The notes under the pieces: generated by a model
The model's input: only the letters and a program-made list of their open reading frames with translations
Told to the model about the DNA's origin: nothing
The model's database searches: none
Part shown: positions 22,758 to 35,393 of the stretch, piece by piece
How the letters are laid out: every line of letters starts with the position of its first letter
How positions within the stretch are numbered: the first letter of the stretch is position 1
Program-made: the position numbers and the translations under genes
Assembly (NCBI GenBank): GCA_001695595.3
Contig: MBPM02000067.1
Span: 124,001 to 188,000 of the forward strand
DNA: 64,000 nucleotides
Source of the DNA: Plasmopara viticola
Lineage: Eukaryota; Oomycota; Peronosporomycetes; Peronosporales; Peronosporaceae
Direction of reading: 5' to 3'

Positions 22758-22762
22758 AATAT

Positions 22763-24515
22763 TCCAACAGCAAAGAGATCAACTCGCTATCAATCGCTGG
22801 AGGAAATGTCTGCAACGGCCCAAGATTTCGAAGCGGCCTTTGTTGTGGATTCAGTGGAAGAAATGCCGACAACTTTCAAGTCGGCAATGGAATCCAGCAA
22901 CGCGGCCGAATGGAAAGAGGCGTGTGATGCCGAAGTGAGCTCTCTTCGCAAGAACAAGACCTGGGACTTAGTACCTTTGCCGAAAGGTCGCCAGGCTATT
23001 GGCTGTAGATGGGTCTTCCGGATCAAAGAAAATCAAGCCGGAAAGATCGAGCGATTCAAAGCACGACTCGTGGCCAAAGGCTTTTCTCAGAAGCATGGAG
23101 TCGACTATGAAGAGACTTTCGCTCCAGTGGCCAAGTTTACTTCGATCAGGATTCTACTAAGTCTGTCGGCCAAGCACAATTTGATGCTGCATCAGATGGA
23201 CGTCAAGACAGCCTTTCTCAATGGCACATTGGACGAGGACATTTACATGGCGCAACCGGACGGATATGTCAACGACGTATACCCAAACTACGTCTGTCAG
23301 CTAAAGCGCTCCCTTTATGGTTTGAAGCAGTCTCCACGGATGTGGAACCAGACAATTGACGCGTTCATGCTGGAAATACAGTTTACGAAGTGTGATGCCG
23401 ACCATTGCATTTACGTCAAGCGCAATGACGAAGAATTGATCCTCGTGGCACTTTACGTTGATGACCTGGTGCTTGCGTGCAACAACGACTTGCTGCTGAA
23501 GAGGACTAAGAAAGCACTCAGCGAGCGATTCGAAATGACGGATCTTGGTCGACTCAAGTTCTTTTTGGGCATGGAGATTCATCAAGAAACTTTGAGTGGT
23601 AACGTGTCCATTCGCCAGACAAAATTCGCGAGTGACATCTTGAAAAAGTTTGGAATGGAAAACAGCAATCCCGTCAGGACGCCGCAAGATCCGGGACTCA
23701 AGTTGACCAAGGCCATGTGCGAAGGGGGGTGTTGTCATGAAGAGACAATGGCAAAAGTCCCTTATCGAAATGCCGTTGGTTGCCTCATGTACTTGATGGT
23801 TGGGACTCGGCCGGACCTAGCAGCCTCAGTGGGAGTACTCAGCCAATTTGCCTCGGACCCATGTCCAACTCACTGGCAGGCACTCAAAAGGGTCTTCCGA
23901 TACATTCAAGGAACAAAGACGCACGGCATTACATTTCAAGCTCAAGACCAAGAAGGACTTCGAGGCTATTCCGATGCAGATTGGGCAGGCGATTTGGAAA
24001 CCCGAAGAAGCACAAGCGGTTATGCGTTCATGATGAATGGAGGTTGCATCAGCTGGAGAAGCAAGAAACAACGGACAGTGGCACTTTCTTCTACAGAAGC
24101 AGAGTACATGGCTTTGACAGAAGCAGCTCAAGAGGCAACTTGGTTAAAAACCTTTCTGTGCGAACTTGGTGAACTATCAAGAGGTCAAGCGATCAAGATC
24201 TACGAGGACAATCAAGGTTCCATCGCTTTGGCTAAGAATCCAGAGTTTCACAAGCGCACCAAGCATATCGACATTCGGTACCACTTCGTGCGGGAGAAAG
24301 TAGAAGACGGTCAAGTCATGCTGCAGTATTGTTCGACGCACGACATGCTCGCTGACATCATGACCAAGCCAATAACTGCGGCCCAATTTCAATATCTTCG
24401 GAACAAATTGGGCATCAAGTCTTCAAGCGCTGACGAGTCGAGTGGGAGTGTTGAGGATACTGTTGTCGAAGATGCTGGTGATGATACGCCTCGACCAGCG
24501 ACTACATATCGGTAA
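22763..24515 (+). CDS. gag-pol: E Pol, RT-RNase H part; joins from 15696-18115
   Basis: Resumes in the integrase-RT linker after the second AATAT. RT has HQMDVKTAFLNG and ALYVDDLVLAC; RNase H has [23 protein letters not shown] and LADIMTK. The frame runs through the polypurine tract (24440-24448) into the 3' LTR and stops at 24513-24515 after TPRPATTYR. A Met at 22806 opens a 569-aa ORF, but it is an accident of the interruption, not a separate gene. Confidence 0.9.
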
Positions 24516-24738
24516 GTACCGGTATCTGCAATCAGTTGATGACTGACTGAGGGAGCGGGTTCAAGATGGGCAAATGATCGGTTTCGGGATGGGAAGATGA
24601 TTGCGCCCGGATGGTGAGTTGCTCTGATTGGCTTAGATAAATCAATGGCTTAGAGGTAGCATGTAGTTGTGAACTAAGGACCTTTTTAAATATATTCACT
24701 TTGCATTTTACCAACTAGTGCACACTCGAGCTTCTTCA
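24449..24738 (+). repeat. 3' LTR of E (290 bp)
   Basis: Copy of 15403-15691. Its first 67 bases double as coding sequence for the Pol tail. It ends in GAGCTTCTTCA followed by the CTTCG target duplication. Confidence 0.9.
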
Positions 24739-26808
24739 CTTCGGAATCGAGACAAAAGCATGGCATCCGAAAACCTTCAAATTCGTCAGCACAGGTCTTC
24801 TTTTAGTCCAAACTTGGTATGGCGATTTATCCATAGCAATACCTCGCGTCGGGCAACGATTGCGAAGGAAAGCGGAGGTCATAACAGCCTCTCCCCAATA
24901 AGTCTTTGGAAGTCCAGCGTGCTCGATCATGCATCTTGCACATTCCACCAAAGTCCGGTTCATGCGTTCAGCCACTCCATTAAGCTGTGGTGTATAAGGA
25001 GGCGTAAACTTCTGCTCGATACCACGTCGCTTGCAGAACTTGGCCATGTCACCCGATGTGTACTCACCTCCATTATCGCAGCGAAGTACTTTGACAACTT
25101 TGCCAGTCTGAGTTTCGGCAAACGCAACAAACTCGGCAAATTTGGTGGCAACTTCAGACTTGTTTCGCAGCAAAAATACCGTTGTAAAGTGCGAGTACTC
25201 GTCGGTGAAAGTGACAAAATACCGCTTGCCGCTAAAAGTCGTCGACTGCATAGGTCCACACACATCACTGTGAATTACTTCCAACAGTTTCTTTGCATGA
25301 TAAGGCGACTTTGGCATAAAACTCACTCGCGTTTGTTTGCCAAGTGCACAACCATCACACAGCTCCCACTGTTTCACGGAAGCGAGGTCAATGCCAACAC
25401 CATAGTTTTTCTTGACGATAGTTTCCAGACCACTATGTCCAATGTGCCCAAGTCGAAGGTGCCAGAGGTACGAAGTGGTGTCCCCATGACATCCCGACGA
25501 GCTTGTCACATTGGCTTCGTTGGTGCTGACTGGCGTCATCCACAGTTTAAACAGCCCTTTGCCCTCGCGGGCTCCAAGCTTCCACTGCATTCCCTTTGCC
25601 TGCGCAAAACAGCCATCGGCTTCGAACGTGACTGGTCCAACATCTTTTGTAAATCGTCCAACAGAGAAAAGATTGCGCGATAGCTTTGGAATATGCCATA
25701 CTCCACGAAGCATGCCCTTCTTGTTTCCGTGGGCCGTCTTCAGAGACATTATAATGTCGCCAGTCCCGATCGCTTGAACAACACCGTCGTCTGCGAGATG
25801 TACATCCACCGGAGGAATTTCCTTGTAATTTCTCATGAACTCTCTTGAAAAAGTCATGTGCTGCGTTGCACCCGAGTCAACCAGCCATACGCAACTCGAC
25901 TTGGTGGTGCTTGAGTTTCCACCAACCGAGAAGAGAAAATCACCAGAGTCGACTTCGCTCTGCGCGATATTTGCACGCTGTGCTGGCCGTTGTCGATCTG
26001 CGTTTTCACGAATTCTCACGGGGCACTTGGCGATCCAATGCCCGTGTTCTCCACAGTAATGGCACGCACTGCTGGCCTTAGCAGTCGCTTGTCGTCCCTT
26101 GCGCCGTCCGTTGTCCGACGTCACAAACGCTTGTCCTTGCCCGTGCGCGGCTCCATCGACGCCGCCACCTTGTTCCTTGCGTTTCATCTCTTCGTGTAAC
26201 AGACGCGACGTCACAAGCTCCCATGTCAGCGTGTCCGAGCGCGACTCCAGCGCCGTGATGAGGAATTGGTACGAATCACACAGACTTCCAAGAAGCGTGA
26301 TTACCAGGTCGTCCTCACTCACCGAGGCGCCCACCGCGTCAAGCTGCTCGGCCAACGTCTTGAGCTTGTTGATGTGCTCTAGCACACCGTCGCCATCCTC
26401 CATCATCGTCGTGAAGAACCTGCGACGAAGGAAGAGCTTGTTTGCCAGGCTCCTCTTCTCGAAGTGTCCTTCCAATCTTGACCATGCATCATACGCATCC
26501 TTGGCCGAGCGAACCAGAGGCAGCTGCGAGTCCTCCATCGCAAGGCAGATTATCGCCAGCGCCTTTCGAGCCTTACGCTTAAAGGTCGACTGGTCCATCG
26601 GGTTACTCAGCTGCTCAAGCTTTATCTCCCCGCTCGCAACTTCGCAGAGGTCGCGCTCCTCCAACACCATTCGCATCTTGAACTTCCACGTATGGAAGTT
26701 CGTTCCGTCGAACTTGTTGATTCGGCTCGGTGTGGCGTCCATGGTGGCGGCGAAGGCGGTGTCAGAGGCGGGGGCGAAGAAGGCAGAGTCTGCGGGGCTT
26801 GGGCTCAT
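24739..26808 (-). CDS. gag-pol: D Gag-protease-integrase half; joins to 13325-15397
   Basis: 690 codons from the PBS ATG. Gag begins MSPSPADSAF; CCHC knuckle CHYCGEHGHWIAKC; protease LVDSGATQHM; integrase HHCC; DDE residues in HSDVCGPM, RCDNGGEYTSG and NGVAERMNRT; it ends at VSIPK where E is inserted. It differs from G and H by Ser for Pro at residue 162; at residues 55 (Cys) and 85 (Ala) it agrees with G but not with H. These sites map an unequal crossover. Confidence 0.9.
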
Positions 26809-26812
26809 AACC

Positions 26813-27092
26813 TATTGGATAAAGGTCACTTGAGCTGAAGATGGCAAAATGCAAAGTAAATATATTTAATGGTCCTTAGTTCACAACTACATGCTACCTC
26901 TAAGCCAATGTTTTATCTAAGCCAATCAGAATGACTCACCATCCGGGCGCAATCATCTTCCCATCCCGAAACCGATCTTTTGCCCATCTTGAACCCGCTC
27001 TTTAAGTCAGTCATCAAATGATTGCAGATACCGGTACTTACCGGTATGAAGTCGCTGGTCGAGGCGTTACTTTTACAGCATCTTCGACAACA
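26813..27092 (-). repeat. LTR between D and G (280 bp)
   Basis: This is the 5' LTR of D. Its right end CTTCGACAACA is exact and is followed directly by AATCG and the G pol sequence, without a polypurine tract. The left end reads TATTGGATAAAGG. Confidence 0.9.
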
Positions 27093-30000
27093 AATCGAGC
27101 CTTGATTATCTTCATAAATCTTGACCGCTGTATCCGGGGACATCTCTCCCAGCTCACACATAAACGCCTTGAGCCATATTGCCTCTTGCGTAGCCTCTGA
27201 CAATGCCATGTATTCAGCTTCTGTAGACGACAGTGCCACCGTACGCTGTTTCTTGCTCTTCCAGCTGACACATCCACCGCTCATCATAAAGGCGTAGCCG
27301 CTTGTACTCCTTCGCGACATTGTATCTCCGGCCCAGTCCGCATCCGAAAATCCTTGCAATTGATCATGATTCGCTGCTTGAAATTCAATACCGTGCGTCC
27401 TTGTACCTTGGATATACCTGAAGACTCTTTTTAACGCTTGCCAGTGTGTCGGACATGGGTCTGCTGCAAATTGGCTGAGTACCCCCACTGCCGCAGCGAG
27501 ATCCGGACGCGTACCGACCATAAGATACATCAGGCAACCAATAGCATTTCGATATGGCACACCGGTCATGGTTTCACCGTGTTTGCATCCTCCTTCGCAC
27601 ATTGACTTGGTAAGTTTGAGTCCTGGATCTTGCGGAGTTCTGACGGGCTTGCTCTTTTCCATATTGAACTTGGTTAAAATTTCGCACGCGAACTTGGCTT
27701 GCCGCATCGTCAGAGTCCCGATCTTCAAATTTTGCTCGATCTCAATTCCAAGAAAGAAGTGAAGTTGCCCCAAATCCGTCATCTCGAATCGTTTGCTGAG
27801 TGCGTGCTTGGTTTCCTGGAGCATCTTGCTAGCATTGCAGGCCAAAATTAGATCGTCGACGTAAAGTGCTACGAACATCATGTCATGGCCATCCCGCTTC
27901 ACATACACGCAGTGATCAGCATCACACTTCTTGAAGTCCAGACCCAACATGAAGTCGTCAATGGTTTTGTTCCACATGCGAGGCGATTGCTTCAGCCCGT
28001 ACAGTGACCGCTGTAACTTGCACACGTAGTCTGGGTTGGCCTTGTCTGTAAAGCCGTCAGGCTGCGTCATGTAGATATCTTCGTCAAGCTGGCCGTTGAG
28101 AAACGCTGTTTTGACATCCATCTGATGAAGTGCGAGTCCGTACTTGGCAGCCAGACTGAGTAAAATCCGAATCGACGTAAACTTGGCCACAGGAGCAAAC
28201 GTTTCTTCATAATCAATGCCGAATTTTTGAGAGAACCCTTTGGCCACCAAACGCGCTTTGAATCGCTCGACTTCGCCGGCTTGATTCTCCTTGACACGAA
28301 ACACCCATCGATTGCCGATTGCCTTGCGTCCTTTTGGAAGTGGTACGAGCGTCCATGTCTTGTTCTTTTGTAGCGAGTCCATTTCCGAATCGCATGCGTT
28401 CTTCCATTTAGCTGCGTCGTCGGATTCCATCGCCGACTTAAAGGTGGTCGGCAACTCTCCCACTGAATCCACAACGTACGCAGCCTCAAAGTCTTGCGCT
28501 GTGGCTGACATTTCTTCAAGTGATTGATATCGACTTTGTCGTTTAGACCTTGGCACTTCAGTTGCTTTTTCGAGCGATTGGGTCCGTTGGTGACGCTTAC
28601 TGCCAGGCTCAACCTCTTCTTCCTGCGCAGATTCCTCGGCTTCGTATTCCATCTGGTCATGCTGTGAGGATTCCTGATCGGTCGCTTCATCATCATCCTG
28701 AACAACAACTTCATTGTAGCGACGGTTGCTCCTCCCACTGTCAAAAGTATCTTCCATAAACTTTGCGTCACGACTCACCAGCACACGACCACTTTCTATT
28801 TCTTCAAATCGATACGCTTTCTCATGTTCCGAGTAGCCAAGAAATCGACAGCGTACTGACCGAGCGTCAAACTTGCTGCGCTTTTCCTTCGGAATCGAGA
28901 CAAAAGCATGGCATCCGAAAACCTTCAAATTCGTCAGCACAGGTCTTCTTTTAGTCCAAACTTGGTATGGCGATTTATCCATAGCAATACCTCGCGTCGG
29001 GCAACGATTGCGAAGGAAAGCGGAGGTCATAACAGCCTCTCCCCAATAAGTCTTTGGAAGTCCAGCGTGCTCGATCATGCATCTTGCACATTCCACCAAA
29101 GTCCGGTTCATGCGTTCAGCCACTCCATTAAGCTGTGGTGTATAAGGAGGCGTAAACTTCTGCTCGATACCACGTCGCTTGCAGAACTTGGCCATGTCAC
29201 CCGATGTGTACTCACCTCCATTATCGCAGCGAAGTACTTTGACAACTTTGCCAGTCTGAGTTTCGGCAAACGCAACAAACTCGGCAAATTTGGTGGCAAC
29301 TTCAGACTTGTTTCGCAGCAAAAATACCGTTGTAAAGTGCGAGTACTCGTCGGTGAAAGTGACAAAATACCGCTTGCCGCTAAAAGTCGTCGACTGCATA
29401 GGTCCACACACATCACTGTGAATTACTTCCAACAGTTTCTTTGCATGATAAGGCGACTTTGGCATAAAACTCACTCGCGTTTGTTTGCCAAGTGCACAAC
29501 CATCACACAGCTCCCACTGTTTCACGGAAGCGAGGTCAATGCCAACACCATAGTTTTTCTTGACGATAGTTTCCAGACCACTATGTCCAATGTGCCCAAG
29601 TCGAAGGTGCCAGAGGTACGAAGTGGTGTCCCCATGACATCCCGACGAGCTTGTCACATTGGCTTCGTTGGTGCTGACTGGCGTCATCCACAGTTTAAAC
29701 AGCCCTTTGCCCTCGCGGGCTCCAAGCTTCCACTGCATTCCCTTTGCCTGCGCAAAACAGCCATCGGCTTCGAACGTGACTGGTCCAACATCTTTTGTAA
29801 ATCGTCCAACAGAGAAAAGATTGCGCGATAGCTTTGGAATATGCCATACTCCACGAAGCATGCCCTTCTTGTTTCCGTGGGCCGTCTTCAGAGACATTAT
29901 AATGTCGCCAGTCCCGATCGCTTGAACAACACCGTCGTCTGCGAGATGTACATCCACCGGAGGAATTTCCTTGTAATTTCTCATGAACTCTCTTGAAAAA

Positions 30001-30956
30001 GTCATGTGCTGCGTTGCACCCGAGTCAACCAGCCATACGCAACTCGACTTGGTGGTGCTTGAGTTTCCACCAACCGAGAAGAGAAAATCACCAGAGTCGA
30101 CTTCGCTCTGCGCGATATTTGCACGCTGTGCTGGCCGTTGTCGATCTGCGTTTTCACGAATTCTCACGGGGCACTTGGCGATCCAATGCCCGTGTTCTCC
30201 ACAGTAATGGCACGCACTGCTGGCCTTAGCAGTCGCTTGTCGTCCCTTGCGCCGTCCGTTGTCCGACGTCACAAACGCTTGTCCTTGCCCGTGCGCGGCT
30301 CCATCGACGCCGCCACCTTGTTCCTTGCGTTTCATCTCTTCGTGTAACAGACGCGACGTCACAAGCTCCCATGTCAGCGTGTCCGAGCGCGACTCCAGCG
30401 CCGTGATGAGGAATTGGTACGAATCACACAGACTTCCAAGAAGCGTGATTACCAGGTCGTCCTCACTCACCGGGGCGCCCACCGCGTCAAGCTGCTCGGC
30501 CAACGTCTTGAGCTTGTTGATGTGCTCTAGCACACCGTCGCCATCCTCCATCATCGTCGTGAAGAACCTGCGACGAAGGAAGAGCTTGTTTGCCAGGCTC
30601 CTCTTCTCGAAGTGTCCTTCCAATCTTGACCATGCATCATACGCATCCTTGGCCGAGCGAACCAGAGGCAGCTGCGAGTCCTCCATCGCAAGGCAGATTA
30701 TCGCCAGCGCCTTTCGAGCCTTACGCTTAAAGGTCGACTGGTCCATCGGGTTACTCAGCTGCTCAAGCTTTATCTCCCCGCTCGCAACTTCGCAGAGGTC
30801 GCGCTCCTCCAACACCATTCGCATCTTGAACTTCCACGTATGGAAGTTCGTTCCGTCGAACTTGTTGATTCGGCTCGGTGTGGCGTCCATGGTGGCGGCG
30901 AAGGCGGTGTCAGAGGCGGGGGCGAAGAAGGCAGAGTCTGCGGGGCTTGGGCTCAT
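27093..30956 (-). pseudogene. gag-pol: G Gag-Pol lacking the RNase H C-terminus
   Basis: Open from the PBS ATG for 1288 native codons through Gag, protease, integrase (DDE intact), RT (ALYVDDL) and most of RNase H, to EDNQGSI. There the D 5' LTR abuts, and translation would run on 59 codons of antisense LTR to 26913. The last 224 bp of pol, including LADIMTK and the polypurine tract, are absent. RNase H therefore lacks its final Asp. Without a polypurine tract or 3' LTR of its own the unit is not an autonomous element. The deletion is the same in H. Confidence 0.9.
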
Positions 30957-30960
30957 AACC

Positions 30961-31240
30961 TATTGGATAAAGGTCACTTGAGCTGAAGATGGCAAAATGC
31001 AAAGTAAATATATTTAATGGTCCTTAGTTCACAACTACATGCTACCTCTAAGCCAATGTTTTATCTAAGCCAATCAGAATGACTCACCATCCGGGCGCAA
31101 TCATCTTCCCATCCCGAAACCGATCTTTTGCCCATCTTGAACCCGCTCTTTAAGTCAGTCATCAAATGATTGCAGATACCGGTACTTACCGGTATGAAGT
31201 CGCTGGTCGAGGCGTTACTTTTACAGCATCTTCGACAACA
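30961..31240 (-). repeat. LTR between G and H (280 bp)
   Basis: Same as the LTR at 26813, including TATTGGATAAAGG, and likewise followed by AATCG. With the flanking gag start it appears to be a duplicate of the D 5' region. Confidence 0.9.
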
Positions 31241-34200
31241 AATCGAGCCTTGATTATCTTCATAAATCTTGACCGCTGTATCCGGGGACATCTCTCCCAG
31301 CTCACACATAAACGCCTTGAGCCATATTGCCTCTTGCGTAGCCTCTGACAATGCCATGTATTCAGCTTCTGTAGACGACAGTGCCACCGTACGCTGTTTC
31401 TTGCTCTTCCAGCTGACACATCCACCGCTCATCATAAAGGCGTAGCCGCTTGTACTCCTTCGCGACATTGTATCTCCGGCCCAGTCCGCATCCGAAAATC
31501 CTTGCAATTGATCATGATTCGCTGCTTGAAATTCAATACCGTGCGTCCTTGTACCTTGGATATACCTGAAGACTCTTTTTAACGCTTGCCAGTGTGTCGG
31601 ACATGGGTCTGCTGCAAATTGGCTGAGTACCCCCACTGCCGCAGCGAGATCCGGACGCGTACCGACCATAAGATACATCAGGCAACCAATAGCATTTCGA
31701 TATGGCACACCGGTCATGGTTTCACCGTGTTTGCATCCTCCTTCGCACATTGACTTGGTAAGTTTGAGTCCTGGATCTTGCGGAGTTCTGACGGGCTTGC
31801 TCTTTTCCATATTGAACTTGGTTAAAATTTCGCACGCGAACTTGGCTTGCCGCATCGTCAGAGTCCCGATCTTCAAATTTTGCTCGATCTCAATTCCAAG
31901 AAAGAAGTGAAGTTGCCCCAAATCCGTCATCTCGAATCGTTTGCTGAGTGCGTGCTTGGTTTCCTGGAGCATCTTGCTAGCATTGCAGGCCAAAATTAGA
32001 TCGTCGACGTAAAGTGCTACGAACATCATGTCATGGCCATCCCGCTTCACATACACGCAGTGATCAGCATCACACTTCTTGAAGTCCAGACCCAACATGA
32101 AGTCGTCAATGGTTTTGTTCCACATGCGAGGCGATTGCTTCAGCCCGTACAGTGACCGCTGTAACTTGCACACGTAGTCTGGGTTGGCCTTGTCTGTAAA
32201 GCCGTCAGGCTGCGTCATGTAGATATCTTCGTCAAGCTGGCCGTTGAGAAACGCTGTTTTGACATCCATCTGATGAAGTGCGAGTCCGTACTTGGCAGCC
32301 AGACTGAGTAAAATCCGAATCGACGTAAACTTGGCCACAGGAGCAAACGTTTCTTCATAATCAATGCCGAATTTTTGAGAGAACCCTTTGGCCACCAAAC
32401 GCGCTTTGAATCGCTCGACTTCGCCGGCTTGATTCTCCTTGACACGAAACACCCATCGATTGCCGATTGCCTTGCGTCCTTTTGGAAGTGGTACGAGCGT
32501 CCATGTCTTGTTCTTTTGTAGCGAGTCCATTTCCGAATCGCATGCGTTCTTCCATTTAGCTGCGTCGTCGGATTCCATCGCCGACTTAAAGGTGGTCGGC
32601 AACTCTCCCACTGAATCCACAACGTACGCAGCCTCAAAGTCTTGCGCTGTGGCTGACATTTCTTCAAGTGATTGATATCGACTTTGTCGTTTAGACCTTG
32701 GCACTTCAGTTGCTTTTTCGAGCGATTGGGTCCGTTGGTGACGCTTACTGCCAGGCTCAACCTCTTCTTCCTGCGCAGATTCCTCGGCTTCGTATTCCAT
32801 CTGGTCATGCTGTGAGGATTCCTGATCGGTCGCTTCATCATCATCCTGAACAACAACTTCATTGTAGCGACGGTTGCTCCTCCCACTGTCAAAAGTATCT
32901 TCCATAAACTTTGCGTCACGACTCACCAGCACACGACCACTTTCTATTTCTTCAAATCGATACGCTTTCTCATGTTCCGAGTAGCCAAGAAATCGACAGC
33001 GTACTGACCGAGCGTCAAACTTGCTGCGCTTTTCCTTCGGAATCGAGACAAAAGCATGGCATCCGAAAACCTTCAAATTCGTCAGCACAGGTCTTCTTTT
33101 AGTCCAAACTTGGTATGGCGATTTATCCATAGCAATACCTCGCGTCGGGCAACGATTGCGAAGGAAAGCGGAGGTCATAACAGCCTCTCCCCAATAAGTC
33201 TTTGGAAGTCCAGCGTGCTCGATCATGCATCTTGCACATTCCACCAAAGTCCGGTTCATGCGTTCAGCCACTCCATTAAGCTGTGGTGTATAAGGAGGCG
33301 TAAACTTCTGCTCGATACCACGTCGCTTGCAGAACTTGGCCATGTCACCCGATGTGTACTCACCTCCATTATCGCAGCGAAGTACTTTGACAACTTTGCC
33401 AGTCTGAGTTTCGGCAAACGCAACAAACTCGGCAAATTTGGTGGCAACTTCAGACTTGTTTCGCAGCAAAAATACCGTTGTAAAGTGCGAGTACTCGTCG
33501 GTGAAAGTGACAAAATACCGCTTGCCGCTAAAAGTCGTCGACTGCATAGGTCCACACACATCACTGTGAATTACTTCCAACAGTTTCTTTGCATGATAAG
33601 GCGACTTTGGCATAAAACTCACTCGCGTTTGTTTGCCAAGTGCACAACCATCACACAGCTCCCACTGTTTCACGGAAGCGAGGTCAATGCCAACACCATA
33701 GTTTTTCTTGACGATAGTTTCCAGACCACTATGTCCAATGTGCCCAAGTCGAAGGTGCCAGAGGTACGAAGTGGTGTCCCCATGACATCCCGACGAGCTT
33801 GTCACATTGGCTTCGTTGGTGCTGACTGGCGTCATCCACAGTTTAAACAGCCCTTTGCCCTCGCGGGCTCCAAGCTTCCACTGCATTCCCTTTGCCTGCG
33901 CAAAACAGCCATCGGCTTCGAACGTGACTGGTCCAACATCTTTTGTAAATCGTCCAACAGAGAAAAGATTGCGCGATAGCTTTGGAATATGCCATACTCC
34001 ACGAAGCATGCCCTTCTTGTTTCCGTGGGCCGTCTTCAGAGACATTATAATGTCGCCAGTCCCGATCGCTTGAACAACACCGTCGTCTGCGAGATGTACA
34101 TCCACCGGAGGAATTTCCTTGTAATTTCTCATGAACTCTCTTGAAAAAGTCATGTGCTGCGTTGCACCCGAGTCAACCAGCCATACGCAACTCGACTTGG

Positions 34201-35104
34201 TGGTGCTTGAGTTTCCACCAACCGAGAAGAGAAAATCACCAGAGTCGACTTCGCTCTGCGCGATATTTGCACGCTGTGCTGGCCGTTGTCGATCTGCGTT
34301 TTCACGAATTCTCACGGGGCACTTGGCGATCCAATGCCCGTGTTCTCCACAGTAATGGCACGCACTGCTGGCCTTAGCAGTCGCTTGTCGTCCCTTGCGC
34401 CGTCCGTTGTCCGACGTCACAAACGCTTGTCCTTGCCCGTGCGCGGCTCCATCGACGCCGCCACCTTGTTCCTTGCGTTTCATCTCTTCGTGTAACAGAC
34501 GCGACGTCACAAGCTCCCATGTCAGCGTGTCCGAGCGCGACTCCAGCGCCGTGATGAGGAATTGGTACGAATCACACAGACTTCCAAGAAGCGTGATTAC
34601 CAGGTCGTCCTCACTCACCGGGGCGCCCACCGCGTCAAGCTGCTCGGCCAACGTCTTGAGCTTGTTGATGTGCTCTAGCACACCGTCGCCATCCTCCATC
34701 ATCGTCGTGAAGAACCTGCGACGAAGGAAGAGCTTGTTTGCCAGGCTCCTCTTCTCGAAGTGTCCTTCCAATCTTGACCATGCATCATACGCATCCTTGG
34801 CCGAGCGAACCAGAGGCAGCTGCGAGTCCTCCATCGCAAGGCAGATTATCACCAGCGCCTTTCGAGCCTTACGCTTAAAGGTCGACTGGTCCATCGGGTT
34901 ACTCAGCTGCTCAAGCTTTATCTCCCCGCTCGCAACTTCCCAGAGGTCGCGCTCCTCCAACACCATTCGCATCTTGAACTTCCACGTATGGAAGTTCGTT
35001 CCGTCGAACTTGTTGATTCGGCTCGGTGTGGCGTCCATGGTGGCGGCGAAGGCGGTGTCAGAGGCGGGGGCGAAGAAGGCAGAGTCTGCGGGGCTTGGGC
35101 TCAT
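31241..35104 (-). pseudogene. gag-pol: H Gag-Pol lacking the RNase H C-terminus
   Basis: A near-identical copy of G at a 4148-bp offset with the same 3' truncation and the same antisense-LTR run-on (to 31061). It differs from G in Gag residue 55 (Trp for Cys) and residue 85 (Val for Ala). Trp55 is the residue found in E, F and I, so H looks ancestral and Cys55 derived. Protease, integrase and RT motifs are intact. Confidence 0.9.
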
Positions 35105-35108
35105 AACC

Positions 35109-35388
35109 TATTGAATAAAGGTCACTTGAGCTGAAGATGGCAAAATGCAAAGTAAATATATTTAATGGTCCTTAGTTCACAACTACATGCTACCTCTAAG
35201 CCAATGTTTTATCTAAGCCAATCAGAATGACTCACCATCCGGGCGCAATCATCTTCCCATCCCGAAACCGATCTTTTGCCCATCTTGAACCCGCTCTTTA
35301 AGTCAGTCATCAAATGATTGCAGATACCGGTACTTACCGGTATGAAGTCGCTGGTCGAGGCGTTACTTTTACAGCATCTTCGACAACA
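35109..35388 (-). repeat. 5' LTR of H and right end of the D-G-H array (280 bp)
   Basis: Begins TATTGAATAAAGG like the far left LTR at 13100 and ends CTTCGACAACA before the second GGATG (35389-35393). A Met in this LTR (35318) opens into the resumed A4 integrase. Confidence 0.9.
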
Positions 35389-35393
35389 GGATG

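Larger units (their letters stand above)
15403..24738 (+). mobile_element. Element E, lineage-1 copia inserted in D, TSD CTTCG
   Basis: LTRs at 15403-15691 and 24449-24738 flank a gag-pol interrupted by F. CTTCG is duplicated at 15398-15402 and 24739-24743. The host D frame is restored exactly when E and one CTTCG are left out. E is in the opposite orientation to D. Confidence 0.92.
13100..35388 (-). mobile_element. Tandem lineage-1 array D-G-H, TSD GGATG
   Basis: Four 280-bp LTRs (13100, 26813, 30961, 35109), all in the - orientation, enclose three internal regions: D (complete, itself interrupted by E), G and H. GGATG occurs at 13095-13099 and 35389-35393, so the whole array occupies a single insertion site in A4 integrase. 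G and H lack the same 224 bp at the pol 3' end and repeat with a 4148-bp period. The outer LTRs begin TATTGAATAAAGG and the two inner ones TATTGGATAAAGG. Confidence 0.9.

Noticed and set aside
30247..30981. 244-aa + strand ORF opposite D, G and H gag (also 26099-26833 and 34395-35114)
   Set aside because: A shadow of the gag frame on the other strand; serine-rich composition mirrors the sense codons.
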